NCBI GenBank assembly: GCA_016841445.1
Contig: JAENZD010000002.1
Location: 62,001 to 126,000, forward strand
DNA from: Anaerolineaceae bacterium
Lineage (GTDB): Bacteria; Chloroflexota; Anaerolineae; Anaerolineales; Anaerolineaceae
DNA: 64,000 bases
Direction: 5' to 3'
Shown here: piece by piece, positions 19,353 through 29,626 of the stretch
Position numbering within the stretch: the first letter of the stretch is position 1
Layout of the letters: each line of letters starts with the position of its first letter
Translations under genes and position numbers: made by a program
Notes under the pieces: model-generated
What the model saw: the letters and a program-made list of their open reading frames with translations, nothing else
Databases searched by the model: none
What the model was told of the DNA's origin: nothing

Positions 19353-20357
19353 ATGATCGACTTACAAACCCAATACCTGGGATTAAACCTTAGTAACCCA
19401 CTGGTCGCCGCTGCATCTGCGCTTTCCAAGCGAACATCCATTGTTAAACGCATGGAGGATGCTGGTATTAGCGCAGTGGTGATGTACTCGCTGTTTGAAG
19501 AACAAATAACACATGACAGCCTGGCCTTTAATTATTTTATGGAACGTGGTACAGAACGTTTTGCTGAATCATTGGATTATTTTCCCAACCTTGAACGTTA
19601 TAACGTTGGGCCGGACGAATACCTTAACCAGATAAGAAAGAACAAAGAAGCAGTAGATATTCCTATTATCGGCAGCTTAAACGGTGTTTCAAATTCGGGC
19701 TGGATCAAATATGCCAAAGAAATGGAGCAGGCTGGTGCCGATGCGTTGGAACTGAACACCTACTACGTCACAACCAATCCGGATCTCGAGGCCTGCCAGG
19801 TGGAAGATAATTATTTCGAACTGGTCAAAGCGGTTTGTGACAATGTTGATATTCCCGTCGCTGTGAAATTGAGCCCATTCTTCACAGCGCTGCCAAATTT
19901 CATTAACCTGTTGATCGAAGCAGGAGCAGCCGGTTTCGTGCTTTTCAACCGCTTCATCCAGCCTGATATTGACGTCGAAAATATGGAAGTTGATACCACG
20001 CTGCACCTTTCGTCATCAGCGGAACTTCTGCTGCCGCTTCGCTGGATGGCGCTATTGTACGGCAGGATCGATGCAGACCTGGCTTTAACCAGCGGTGTAC
20101 ATACAGGTGTTGACCTCGTTAAAACCATTATGGCGGGTGCAAATGTCGCCATGGTAGCATCCGAATTTGTTGCCCAGGGCATCCAGCGAGCCACCGAGAT
20201 GCTTTCAGAGATGGAAAACTGGATGATGGCCTATAATTACGAATCGGTCGGCAAGATGCGGGGAAGCATGAGCCAAAAAAATGTCGAGAATCCTGCAGCA
20301 TACGAACGGGCGAATTACATGAAAGCCCTTCAGACTTACGATAATAAATTACCGTAA
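19353..20357 (+). CDS. Dihydroorotate dehydrogenase-like protein
   Basis: MIDLQTQYLGLNLSNPLVAAASALSK..., TIM-barrel pattern PIIGSLNGVSNSGWI, VAVKLSPFF; same strand directly after PFOR. Confidence 0.83.
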   Translation: MIDLQTQYLGLNLSNPLVAAASALSKRTSIVKRMEDAGISAVVMYSLFEEQITHDSLAFNYFMERGTERFAESLDYFPNLERYNVGPDEYLNQIRKNKEAVDIPIIGSLNGVSNSGWIKYAKEMEQAGADALELNTYYVTTNPDLEACQVEDNYFELVKAVCDNVDIPVAVKLSPFFTALPNFINLLIEAGAAGFVLFNRFIQPDIDVENMEVDTTLHLSSSAELLLPLRWMALLYGRIDADLALTSGVHTGVDLVKTIMAGANVAMVASEFVAQGIQRATEMLSEMENWMMAYNYESVGKMRGSMSQKNVENPAAYERANYMKALQTYDNKLP

Positions 20358-20375
20358 ACTAAGTACAATCTTAAG

Positions 20376-20407
20376 AAGAGGTGCAATTCAAAACTGCACC
20401 TCTTTTT
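20376..20407 (+). terminator. Rho-independent terminator
   Basis: AAGAGGTGCA-(N9)-TGCACCTCTT + T-run. Confidence 0.88.
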
Positions 20408-20449
20408 GTTTTCTGGAATGTTCTCCTATCTATAAATATGGAAAGTAAT

Positions 20450-20824
20450 TTACTCACCAACATTCTTGGGTTTACTGGAATCTAACTCAACCTTTTGTTC
20501 TAATACTGTAATACGTGCAAGAAGACTGCTCTGACGTCTGATAATCCACCCTGCAGAAGCAAATACAACAGAAAGTACGAGTAAGATAATAAAAACTATA
20601 ATACCCAGATTGATCAATCCTGCCTGTAATGGGCGCAAAATAACCTGGGCGAGTTCACCAATGCCTAACATCTGAAAATAGATATTCGAATTTACAACAG
20701 AATTTGCCATATTGATAAAAACAATCAAAAGCACTACACCAAACACAAAAATAACACCAGCAGCAATATAAAAGATTGTGCTAAATGCCGCGCCAAAACG
20801 GTTTGGATTTTTTACTTTATTCAT
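20450..20824 (-). CDS. Hypothetical membrane protein
   Basis: Two hydrophobic segments and C-terminal charged coiled-coil-like region. Confidence 0.6.
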   Translation of the reverse strand: MNKVKNPNRFGAAFSTIFYIAAGVIFVFGVVLLIVFINMANSVVNSNIYFQMLGIGELAQVILRPLQAGLINLGIIVFIILLVLSVVFASAGWIIRRQSSLLARITVLEQKVELDSSKPKNVGE

Positions 20825-20928
20825 AACAATTCACCTCATGATTTCTTAAATTAATTTAGTTCCTCGTTTTAATGATTCATCCACCATAAACCTCAACCTT
20901 GCAATATCCGGTTTATCGCTACCTGATT

Positions 20929-21250
20929 CTAAAATGCTTTGATCATTTCCACCAGTTTAGGTATTAAATTTGACAAAGTATCAACAGAGAAAAAATTTGC
21001 TTCAATCACCTCATCAGAAGGTTCATATTTTTTTATCACCAACCAGCTCACCAAAAAAGACCAAATCGACTCTTTCCATAATCATTGATGTATCAGCACA
21101 AAACAATTCTATGATTTTAACCTGAAATCCCGACTCCTCAAATATCTCCCTTTTGTTTGCTCCATCAGGCGGTTCACCTTTCTTGAGGTAACGCCCGGGA
21201 ATCCCCAGGGAAATTACTTTCTCTTTTTCTGCCATCTTTAAACCCTCCAA
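20929..21250 (-). pseudogene. Nudix hydrolase, frameshifted at a 7-A tract and apparently N-truncated
   Basis: GIPGRYLKKGEPPDGANKREIFEESGF Nudix-box-like; frame ends GDKKI* but with one A fewer reads GDKKYEPSDEVIEANFFSVDTLSNLIPKLVEMIKAF*. Confidence 0.75.
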
Positions 21251-21392
21251 TCTTGATTGACATCATCTATTCGATCAAATAAACTATCCTTACTATACAA
21301 TTCTATAACCCGGAAAATCTCGAAACACGCTTTTTATGCTTCGCCAGAACAATTATACTTAGCCAAATACAACCTCTGGAGTGGAACTGACA

Positions 21393-22649
21393 ATGCAAAT
21401 CAAAATGGATTATGGACGGAACGGTTTGATGATCAATGTGCCGGATACTGCAGATGTGTTCGTGAACAACCCTGTTCAAGGGGTCAATCACGAAACCGTT
21501 GCCATCCAGGAAGCATTGATCAATCCTATTGGCAGCCTCCCACTTTCTCAACGCATTAAGCCGGGGATGAAGGTCGTGATCGTCCATACAGATATCACCC
21601 GCGCCACACCCAACAAAAAGCTTCTGCCTGTAATCCTGACATTCCTTGAAGAAAATGGCATTAACCAGGAAGATATCACCCTGTTGAATGCTCTGGGAAC
21701 CCATCGACCGCAAACCCGGGCTGAATTGCATCAGATGTTAGGGGAGGATGTCTTTACAAAGTACCGCTGCCTTCAGCATAATGCATTCGAAGATTCTCAG
21801 CTTGTTTCCCTCGGGCACAGCTCTTTCCATCACCCCATCACAATTAACCGCGCACTTTTAGAAGCCGACCTCAAGATTCTGACTGGTTTTATTGAACCGC
21901 ATTTCTTTGCTGGTTTCAGCGGCGGACCAAAAGCGATATTGCCAGGTATCGCTGGCGCTGAGACGGTCTTTGGAAATCACAGCCCGGGCATGATCTCGCA
22001 CCCCAACGCTGATTTCAATATCACCGATGGAAACCCCATTTGGGAAGAGATGAAAGAAGCAGCACTCAAGGTTGAAAATACTTTCCTCGTGAATGTGACC
22101 CTCAACCAGGCTAAGGAAATCACAGGGGTGTTTGCCGGTGATGTGATCGCCGCCCACCGGGAAGGCTGCCAATTTTTAAGGAAATCCAGCATCTTCCCCA
22201 TATTGGAACCTTACGACCTGGTGATCACCTCGAACAGCGGCTACCCTCTCGATCAAAACCTCTACCAGTGTGTCAAGGGCTTGGCAGCAGCCAAACGAGC
22301 TGTGCGAAAAGGCGGTGCCATCCTGCTGGTGGCTGAATGCGAAGAGGGCTTACCTGATGACAGTACCTATGCCAAACTGCTGAAGGATGCAGGCACCCCT
22401 GAAGCTGTTATGAATCTTGTCTCCCAACCCGGCTATCACCAACAGGATGCCTGGCAGGTCCAAATCCAGGCCAAGGTTCAGATGCACGCGGATTGCTATG
22501 TCTTCAGCGAGGGGTTAAGCGACGATCAAATTAAGATGAGCCTTTTGAAACCCTGCAGAGATATTCCTTCAATGATTGAAAGGTTGGTTCATACGTATGG
22601 TGACCAACTTTGTGTTCTACCCCAGGGTCCCCTGACGATCCTGGAATGA
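21393..22649 (+). CDS. Nickel-dependent lactate racemase-like protein (LarA family)
   Basis: VVIVHTDITRATPNKKLLPVIL, LNALGTHRPQTRAEL, FIEPHFFAGFSGGPKAILPGIAG. Confidence 0.9.
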   Translation: MQIKMDYGRNGLMINVPDTADVFVNNPVQGVNHETVAIQEALINPIGSLPLSQRIKPGMKVVIVHTDITRATPNKKLLPVILTFLEENGINQEDITLLNALGTHRPQTRAELHQMLGEDVFTKYRCLQHNAFEDSQLVSLGHSSFHHPITINRALLEADLKILTGFIEPHFFAGFSGGPKAILPGIAGAETVFGNHSPGMISHPNADFNITDGNPIWEEMKEAALKVENTFLVNVTLNQAKEITGVFAGDVIAAHREGCQFLRKSSIFPILEPYDLVITSNSGYPLDQNLYQCVKGLAAAKRAVRKGGAILLVAECEEGLPDDSTYAKLLKDAGTPEAVMNLVSQPGYHQQDAWQVQIQAKVQMHADCYVFSEGLSDDQIKMSLLKPCRDIPSMIERLVHTYGDQLCVLPQGPLTILE

Positions 22650-22765
22650 TCCGTAAAAAATGGATTTTTCATCAACGATTCTTAGAAAATCACAAAATAA
22701 AAGTCTATAAAAGATTATAATAAGACTGAAATTATTCCAATCAGATCATCCTTGCCGGAGGGAAA

Positions 22766-24610
22766 ATGGAAAAATCATTCATCTTGGATCCAAAAGTACG
22801 GAAATTTGCAGTTTGGGGACTGGTTCTATGCGTACTCATCACCCTCGCAGCCCAAATCTTTGCCCATGCAGCGATGACAAATTGGTTCAGCGTGAAGGTC
22901 AGCAATATAACTATTTGGAATAAGAACGGCTTGATGGTCAGGGGCAAGCTTTTCCGACCAGAGAACGCCACTGAAAGCAACCCTGCGCCGGGGGTCGTCT
23001 ACTTACATGGCTACCAGAACAACCGTGAGACTTCTGACCCTTATGGGATTGAACTTTCACGGCGAGGTTTTGTTGTCATCACCCTGGACACGCTTGGACG
23101 TGGCAATTCGGATAACCAGTTTTCGGAATCAGAGCCCGGGTTTGACCCAACCTATGGCGCTGAATCAGCTTTCGAGTATCTGCAGAATTTGCCTTTCGTT
23201 GACCCTGAAAGGTGCGGTTTAGGTGGTCACAGCCTGGGCGGTGAGATGAGCTATCTCGAGGCAATGCAAAATCCGGATGTGAAGGCAATCGTATTTTCTG
23301 GTTTTGCCTACCAGGATGATTCCACAACCGAAATACCCCAAAACATGTTGATGATCTTTGGAAAATATGATGAATACCGCCAGCGCATGACCGGCACCCG
23401 GGATTTTGAAGCAGAATGGTTGTCCAGTTCACAAACGCTGGCTGCCTTCGGCATTTCCAGCCCGGATTTTGATACCACTTATGGTGAGTTTGATCTGGGG
23501 ACAGCACGCCGGGTGCATATGACCCGGACCACTCACGTCCCTGAATCTTTTAACAACGGCGCAATCGCCGAAGCCGTGACCTGGTACAGCCAGGCGCTTA
23601 ATCCTGGGGAGGACTTATCCATTCCAGCGGTTGAACAGATCTGGCATTATAAGGAAGTAGGTTCCCTGGTCGCGATGATCTTTGGGATCTTCAGTGCAAT
23701 GCCCCTGGGAGTTTTGCTGCTCGGCATCAAACCTTTCTCACCCCTGGCGGAAGCACCCAACACCGCATACAAATACGATAAGAAAACATTTTGGCGTTCA
23801 TTCCTGATCAACGGGGGGCTAACCCTGCTCTACTTGGCGCTGGTTATGGTCATCTTCGGGATCCATGTCTATGTGGTGCCGATTGATAAAATCTTCCCTA
23901 TGATGATGGTCAATGGTGTCATCTTTTGGTTCCTGGTGATCAATTTGATTGGTTTCGTCATCTTCAAGCGTTGGGTTAAGAAAACCAGGGTTGGCCGACC
24001 CGAAGTCAATTTCAAAGAATTAGGCGTCTCAGAAAAAGAAGACCGCATTAAACTCAACTGGTCGAAAGCTTGGCGGGGGCTCCTGTTCGCATTTGTGATA
24101 TTCGGATTCCTGTACGCCCTGGAAGCCATCCCCGAAACCTTCTTATTAATTGATTACCGCTATAAATTCCCATACGCCAGCGACATGACAAGCTACCGCT
24201 GGTTGATGATGCTCGTATACTTCCCCTTGTTCCTCATCGGATTCATCCAGGTCAATATTTTACTGCAAGCCCAGCTGCGCCCAAAACCCGGTAAAACTTG
24301 GTGGCAAACCGTATTAAGGAAATCCGTGGTCGGCATTTTCGTGATGGTCGTCCCATTGCTGATCAATATGGCCATCCAATACATCCCTTTATTCACTACT
24401 GGGTTTGTACCCTTCGTTGGCCCGGGCGGTGCATTGGTTGGCTTTGTGATCAATATTGAACACATGATCATTCTTCTGGCGATGATGGTCCCCATCTCAA
24501 GCGTGCTGTATGAAGCAACTGGCAGTGTCTATCCTGGCGCCATCCTGAATGCCCTGATCGTCACCTGGATGTTCACCTCCTCATCCGTGATCGCACCATT
24601 GCCAATTTAA
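22766..24610 (+). CDS. Alpha/beta hydrolase domain protein with C-terminal multi-pass membrane region
   Basis: VVYLHGYQNNRETSD, CGLGGHSLGGEMSYLEAM nucleophile elbow, then several hydrophobic segments. Confidence 0.8.
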   Translation: MEKSFILDPKVRKFAVWGLVLCVLITLAAQIFAHAAMTNWFSVKVSNITIWNKNGLMVRGKLFRPENATESNPAPGVVYLHGYQNNRETSDPYGIELSRRGFVVITLDTLGRGNSDNQFSESEPGFDPTYGAESAFEYLQNLPFVDPERCGLGGHSLGGEMSYLEAMQNPDVKAIVFSGFAYQDDSTTEIPQNMLMIFGKYDEYRQRMTGTRDFEAEWLSSSQTLAAFGISSPDFDTTYGEFDLGTARRVHMTRTTHVPESFNNGAIAEAVTWYSQALNPGEDLSIPAVEQIWHYKEVGSLVAMIFGIFSAMPLGVLLLGIKPFSPLAEAPNTAYKYDKKTFWRSFLINGGLTLLYLALVMVIFGIHVYVVPIDKIFPMMMVNGVIFWFLVINLIGFVIFKRWVKKTRVGRPEVNFKELGVSEKEDRIKLNWSKAWRGLLFAFVIFGFLYALEAIPETFLLIDYRYKFPYASDMTSYRWLMMLVYFPLFLIGFIQVNILLQAQLRPKPGKTWWQTVLRKSVVGIFVMVVPLLINMAIQYIPLFTTGFVPFVGPGGALVGFVINIEHMIILLAMMVPISSVLYEATGSVYPGAILNALIVTWMFTSSSVIAPLPI

Positions 24611-24735
24611 AGATATCGGTGTAACTAGAAAATTACTCATCTCGATATTAACTCGAGATATTCCGCCAATTTTGACTGAATATCTCATTGCTCTTTCTTC
24701 CTAATTGCCAGACTTCGAATCGGATTCTCGCAGAC

Positions 24736-24774
24736 CATCCTGCGCCTCCTCCCTTTTGGAGAGGGCGGAGGATG
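24736..24774. repeat. 39-nt imperfect inverted repeat
   Basis: CATCCTGCGCCTCCTCC-CTTTT-GGAGAGGGCGGAGGATG. Confidence 0.7.
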
Positions 24775-24858
24775 GAGATTTGGGACGATCTTTCTTGATC
24801 ATGCACTAGGTAAATGATTCTGAACCTTTGAACATCCAATGATTTGCTAATCCGATTG

Positions 24859-25584
24859 CTACGATTCCTGGTTATATATGACGGGCATTTGCCCCTTCCA
24901 TTGCTGCCAGGTGTCATCTTCGGTGATCAGTTCAGCCATAAAGTGACCAACGTTGATTCTACTCGTGTGTCCGGGATTAAAGATAGTGCTCCGAATGGGT
25001 GAGGGAAGCACTTCATACGCTGTGACTTTGTGTTCATCCGTCAAACCATCCGGACGAACCGCCACCCACTCGATCAGGGTATCTCTAGGCCCAATTTTGC
25101 ACCTCAGGTAATCCGCGGCCTGCTCATTGTCTGCCTGAGGTGGCAGCAGGAAGCGTAACAGTCCAAAAATGCATTTCTCAGCAAAAGAAATCGGTTCATT
25201 GAGATCACGATTCCTGTTCGCCGTTGTATTCATAAGTACAAATTTAATCGGCTTTTGAGACGTATTGGCCTTGATGGCATCACTTAACCGACGAGACGCA
25301 TCGGTTACCAGTTTTCGCGGATGGCCAAAGAGACCTTTCAAGTTCAAATTGTGCCCCAGACACGAGGCCACCGCTTGGCACCCTTTAACGTGCTGGGCTA
25401 ACTCTGCATCACTTAGGTCCAGAATGCTTGCCTGAATCACAGACAAATTATCATGATCCCTGATAGCTGCGGGCAGCTTTTCGGTTGATCGCACAATCAC
25501 CTTGACAAATTCTCCACGATCAAGAAGTTCTTCAGTGAGCAGCCGCCCCGTCGCTCCAGTTGCTCCAACAACAAGTATGTTCAT
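24859..25584 (-). CDS. NAD(P)H-binding atypical SDR oxidoreductase
   Basis: MNILVVGATGATGRLLTEELLDRGEFVKVIVRS. Confidence 0.88.
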   Translation of the reverse strand: MNILVVGATGATGRLLTEELLDRGEFVKVIVRSTEKLPAAIRDHDNLSVIQASILDLSDAELAQHVKGCQAVASCLGHNLNLKGLFGHPRKLVTDASRRLSDAIKANTSQKPIKFVLMNTTANRNRDLNEPISFAEKCIFGLLRFLLPPQADNEQAADYLRCKIGPRDTLIEWVAVRPDGLTDEHKVTAYEVLPSPIRSTIFNPGHTSRINVGHFMAELITEDDTWQQWKGQMPVIYNQES

Positions 25585-25680
25585 TTAATTTCTCCTTTTT
25601 TGAACATTACGAAATCCAACTTTTTATTTGCATAAAGGCAACATAACTTCGAAAGATAAGCTGCCAATGGTTTGAGTTAC

Positions 25681-26343
25681 TTACGCCGTGGCGCTTGGGT
25701 TATTGCGCAAAAGCGTTATCCCGAGCCATAGAGACCACACCACCTTACCTAGTCCAAAAATGATCCCTAATACCCCGAAGAGAGCCGGAACAGCTGAGAT
25801 GATACCCGCCAATCCGACTAATACACCAAGGTAGTTCAATGCCCTGGATAATCCTTTACCCCTCAAGGCTGCCCAACTCACCAGTATCATCCAAGAGCCG
25901 CCTAGAATTTCACCTCCAGCACTGCCTAATCCATTCGCAACAGAATCAATCGCCATCCAGACAGTAGAAGCTTGAGCTGGATCTTTGCCAAAGAGATCGA
26001 TGACAGCGTTCATTCCAAAGTTGGATACCTGGCCGCTTGCAATGACAATGCAGGCCCAGATAAGTCCAATGGCAGTCGCTATCTGCATCAATCCAGGCGA
26101 GCTGGCCTTCAATCGTTCATAGAGTGCTAACACCAGAGGAACCATAACTATGCCCCATATCACATAGGCAATCAGGTTCAGTAGGTATAGGAAGGCCTGG
26201 TTGTCTCTGAGCTGAACCACCTTCTCTACAGGATCGACAACATCAAGGGTTCCAATTATCAAGAGATAACCCACCATGGCAAACAATAATGCTGATGCCA
26301 AGTACAGTGCGGCAATGCCGCCCATCTTCTGTAAATTCTTCAT
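25681..26343 (-). CDS. DUF4386-like multi-pass membrane protein
   Basis: Six or so hydrophobic segments; GGIAALYLASALLFAMVGY start. Confidence 0.65.
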   Translation of the reverse strand: MKNLQKMGGIAALYLASALLFAMVGYLLIIGTLDVVDPVEKVVQLRDNQAFLYLLNLIAYVIWGIVMVPLVLALYERLKASSPGLMQIATAIGLIWACIVIASGQVSNFGMNAVIDLFGKDPAQASTVWMAIDSVANGLGSAGGEILGGSWMILVSWAALRGKGLSRALNYLGVLVGLAGIISAVPALFGVLGIIFGLGKVVWSLWLGITLLRNNPSATA

Positions 26344-26345
26344 TT

Positions 26346-26564
26346 TTATTCTCCTTTTTCTTGCGGGTTGACCGAAATGATGGTCAATCCCAGATCGCGA
26401 ATCTTTTTAAATACACTGTGCAAGGCGGCTTGATCGACAATAACACCGCTTAAAATGGTGTTGCCGTCGGCTGTCTTCGTGATGGTTAAGCCATCGAACC
26501 AATCTCCCCAATGGGTATTCAAATGATTCTTGATTTTGATTAGGTAATGGATATGTTCTTTCAT
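26346..26564 (-). CDS. Small hypothetical protein (~72 aa)
   Basis: ORF abuts 25681..26343, same strand; MKEHIHYLIKIKNHLNTHWGDWFDGLTITKTADGNTILSGVIVDQAALHSVFKKIRDLGLTIISVNP. Confidence 0.65.
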   Translation of the reverse strand: MKEHIHYLIKIKNHLNTHWGDWFDGLTITKTADGNTILSGVIVDQAALHSVFKKIRDLGLTIISVNPQEKGE

Positions 26565-26608
26565 CGTGCCTATACTATAGAACACATAGCACTTTAAATC
26601 CCCACAGT

Positions 26609-26642
26609 AAACTGTGGTTTTGAAATAAAAAAACTGTAGTTT
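26609..26642. promoter_or_regulatory. Candidate double operator
   Basis: AAACTGTGGTTT (26609-26620) and AAACTGTAGTTT (26631-26642), 22 bp apart centre to centre. Confidence 0.5.
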
Positions 26643-26660
26643 AGGGTTTGAAGAGGGGAT

Positions 26661-29330
26661 CTAAATGAGATTGATTTCTTTTGCTTTGGCGACGGCAAGG
26701 GTGCGTTTATTAACACCCAGTTTGCTGTAAATATTTTTATTGTGGTAAAGAACAGTATTAAGACTAATAACCAACTGCTCGGCGATTTCTTTATTTTTCA
26801 ACCCAGAAGCGATGAGGTTAAGAATTTCTATCTCACGCTCGCTGAGGGGATCAACTAATTGTTGTGACGGGGATAGATCATCTTTTTGTGCCTCAGCTTC
26901 AAACACAGCCAATAGTTTACTTACATAATTGGGCATCGTCCCCTGAGCAGCAGCTTCGGATAATAAGTGCGCCATCGGTAATCCTTCATCAACAAATATG
27001 CGGATGAAACCATTTGGTTCTGCCAGCCCCATTGCTTCCCTGATCAGTTGGATGGCCTCGCTGGTTTCGCCATTCGTATGATGGGCACATGCCTGTAGAA
27101 TTATAATCTTAAGATATTTGTCCGCTTCACCCTTTGCTTCTGCTTGCTTTCGCAGGGGACGCAACACTGTCAGAGCTGCCGATGGGTCTCTCTGCGCGAG
27201 ATATACCCTAGCTTGGCTAAAAGGAAGTTCCTGTTTTTCAGCCAGATGAGCAGCTTCCGACAGATTATTCAGTTTAATCAAGGTCAGCACTTGTGCGGAA
27301 ATTACTTCAGGAATTTGGTGCACTAGGTTATGCTGCTGCACAGACTGACGAACCTTTGTTAAAGTCGCAGCCGCACTTGCAACATCTCCTTGACTCAGTT
27401 TCAGTCGAGCGAGAAATACCTCACAGGCAGCGGATCTGTCAATATTTACTAATTGCTGCGCCATTTTGAGACTCTGTTGTGCGTGCTTTTGGGCGGTATC
27501 TACGTCGTTCCATTCGTAAAATATACGGGCTAGACCAAGATGTGCTTCGCACCCAGAGGGTTGCAGTTGTTCACCTATCAGTTGCAACACGCCGTGGTAG
27601 GTTTTGGCAGCGAGATGGAGCTGATTTTCTGTTTCCTGTACTTGGCCCAGACCGATTGAAGCTGTTATTTCAATGATAGTATTCCCTGATATCTGGCTGA
27701 TAGAAATGGCTTCAGTAAAAGCACGGCTGGCTTCGGCAAGATCTCCCTGAAGCTGGTAAGCAAGTCCCAGTTTCCAGATCGTAGCGGTGCGGACAGGTAG
27801 GTTGTCGGGGTGCAGATACTCCAGAGCGCGCTGTGACTGCGCAATGATGGTTTTTGTCTGGTGCTGTGTAGCAGCTATCAAGGCTCGTATCGCAGCAATA
27901 TGACCCATCGTATTTCGGGCTATTTCGTCTTGTTCAATACCATGCAGGGCCTTTTCAGCCGCTTGTAGTTTCTCTTCGACGCCGGACATTTGGCCTCTCA
28001 TAGATAACGCCGAGGCATACATCACCCATAACGATGGCTTGGCATCCAATACCGTTGTTGGCAGCGACTCTAACCAGCGCAACACTGGGGTGGCTCCGCC
28101 ACGAAAGTGCAGCGGCATTCCGCCTCCTTCCATCAAGCGTGTGGCGTGCTCAATATCATTGGAGGAAACAGCATGGAGAAAAGCTTCAATCTCCAACCCA
28201 TTTTCCTCATACCATATGCTGGCACGGTTGTGCAATTCGGCCATCCTTATTCCATCATCCCCTGCAGACGAGGAGGCCTTCTGGTGCAGCCGTTGACCCA
28301 GCAAATCAGCAAAGAGACGATGATAACGATACCAACGCCGCTCGTTGTCTAGCGGAACGATGAAGAGATTTGTCTGTTCAAGATACGCCAGGGTTTCTTG
28401 CCCTGAATTTTCGGCGTCTGGCAAAAGTGCTTCGCAAAGTGAGGCACAAAAACGGTCGAGAATAGATGTGCGCAGCAAGAATTCCTGCACATTTTCAGGC
28501 TGCTGCATTAAGACTTCTTCAACCAGATAGTCCAACACAAAGCGATGACTGCCCGTAAAACTCTGGATGAAGCTGCTTGTATCTTGCCCCTGCATTGAAA
28601 TTGCAGCTAATTGCAGGCCTGTAATCCAGCCTTCGGTGCGGGTTTCCAGAGCAGAGATATCTTCTATCGAGAGATTAAGCTTCATCCCGTGATTAAGAAA
28701 TACGGCGGCTTCTGAAGGGGTAAACCGCAAATCGGCAGCACGAAGTTCGGTCAACTGGTCACGAGCACGCAGGCGGCCCAGGGGCAGGCCTGGATCCTGG
28801 CGAGTGGCAATCACCAGATGCATCTGGGGTGGCAGGTGTTCCAGGAGAAAGGCGAGAGCATCGTGAATGGGTTGGGTTTCAATCAGGTGGTAGTCGTCGA
28901 GGACGAGGACGATCCGATCGGGGATGGTAATAATATCGTTGATGAGTGCGGTCAGGACAGCCTCAGCTGGTAGGCGTTGTGGGGATTGGAGCATGCTCAG
29001 TGCCCCTTTTCCTAAGATAGCGTTTTTCCCTTCGGCCTGGTTCAGGGCAGCGATGACGTAGGAAAGGAAACGAACTGGGTCGTTGTCGCCTTCATCAAGG
29101 GAGAGCCAAGCGATGCTATTTGCGTTTTGATTTTCTTTGGAGGACGAAAATCGCAGTTTGACTATCCATTCAGTCAGGAGGGTGGTTTTACCAAAACCTG
29201 CAGGCGCGGAGATGAGGGTTAATTTTCGATGAAGCCCCTTGTTCAACTGCTCAACAAGGCGCAGACGGGGCACGAGTTCAGGTCGAGAAGCGGGGATAAA
29301 TAATTTTGTAGCGAGGAGAGATGCAGGCAA
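26661..29330 (-). CDS. LuxR family transcriptional regulator, MalT-like large ATP-binding (LAL) type
   Basis: Walker A SAPAGFGKTTLL, C-terminal LSEREIEILNLIASGLKNKEIAEQLVISLNTVLYHNKNIYSKLGV. Confidence 0.94.
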   Translation of the reverse strand: MPASLLATKLFIPASRPELVPRLRLVEQLNKGLHRKLTLISAPAGFGKTTLLTEWIVKLRFSSSKENQNANSIAWLSLDEGDNDPVRFLSYVIAALNQAEGKNAILGKGALSMLQSPQRLPAEAVLTALINDIITIPDRIVLVLDDYHLIETQPIHDALAFLLEHLPPQMHLVIATRQDPGLPLGRLRARDQLTELRAADLRFTPSEAAVFLNHGMKLNLSIEDISALETRTEGWITGLQLAAISMQGQDTSSFIQSFTGSHRFVLDYLVEEVLMQQPENVQEFLLRTSILDRFCASLCEALLPDAENSGQETLAYLEQTNLFIVPLDNERRWYRYHRLFADLLGQRLHQKASSSAGDDGIRMAELHNRASIWYEENGLEIEAFLHAVSSNDIEHATRLMEGGGMPLHFRGGATPVLRWLESLPTTVLDAKPSLWVMYASALSMRGQMSGVEEKLQAAEKALHGIEQDEIARNTMGHIAAIRALIAATQHQTKTIIAQSQRALEYLHPDNLPVRTATIWKLGLAYQLQGDLAEASRAFTEAISISQISGNTIIEITASIGLGQVQETENQLHLAAKTYHGVLQLIGEQLQPSGCEAHLGLARIFYEWNDVDTAQKHAQQSLKMAQQLVNIDRSAACEVFLARLKLSQGDVASAAATLTKVRQSVQQHNLVHQIPEVISAQVLTLIKLNNLSEAAHLAEKQELPFSQARVYLAQRDPSAALTVLRPLRKQAEAKGEADKYLKIIILQACAHHTNGETSEAIQLIREAMGLAEPNGFIRIFVDEGLPMAHLLSEAAAQGTMPNYVSKLLAVFEAEAQKDDLSPSQQLVDPLSEREIEILNLIASGLKNKEIAEQLVISLNTVLYHNKNIYSKLGVNKRTLAVAKAKEINLI

Positions 29331-29626
29331 TTTAGAATCCTAGGGTAACAACAAGAGCAATGATAACCATGTTTAAATATTATATCAGTATTGATACCGG
29401 GAAACCTTTCCAAGCTAGTTTATGTTGCCAGTCTGTTGCCAAAATCTTGGAAACAATGGAAGGGAGAGACAGAATGGACGATTTTTTCTCGATATCTTAA
29501 CCCTAAAGACATAATAGACCCAGCTATACACTATGGAAATTATTACCAGACATCTGATTACCTGATTCCTGATTTCCTGATTTCAAATCGCCTTTTTCCC
29601 GTATAATTCAGGTAGGATACACACCT

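Noticed and set aside
24859-29330. LuxR-small ORF-DUF4386-SDR cluster as a biosynthetic or signalling system
   Set aside because: No biosynthetic core enzyme; only a plausible regulator-operon pairing is supported
29391-29606. ORF 29391..29606 + upstream of dnaG
   Set aside because: Contains the CTGATT repeat, no homology signal, poor start context
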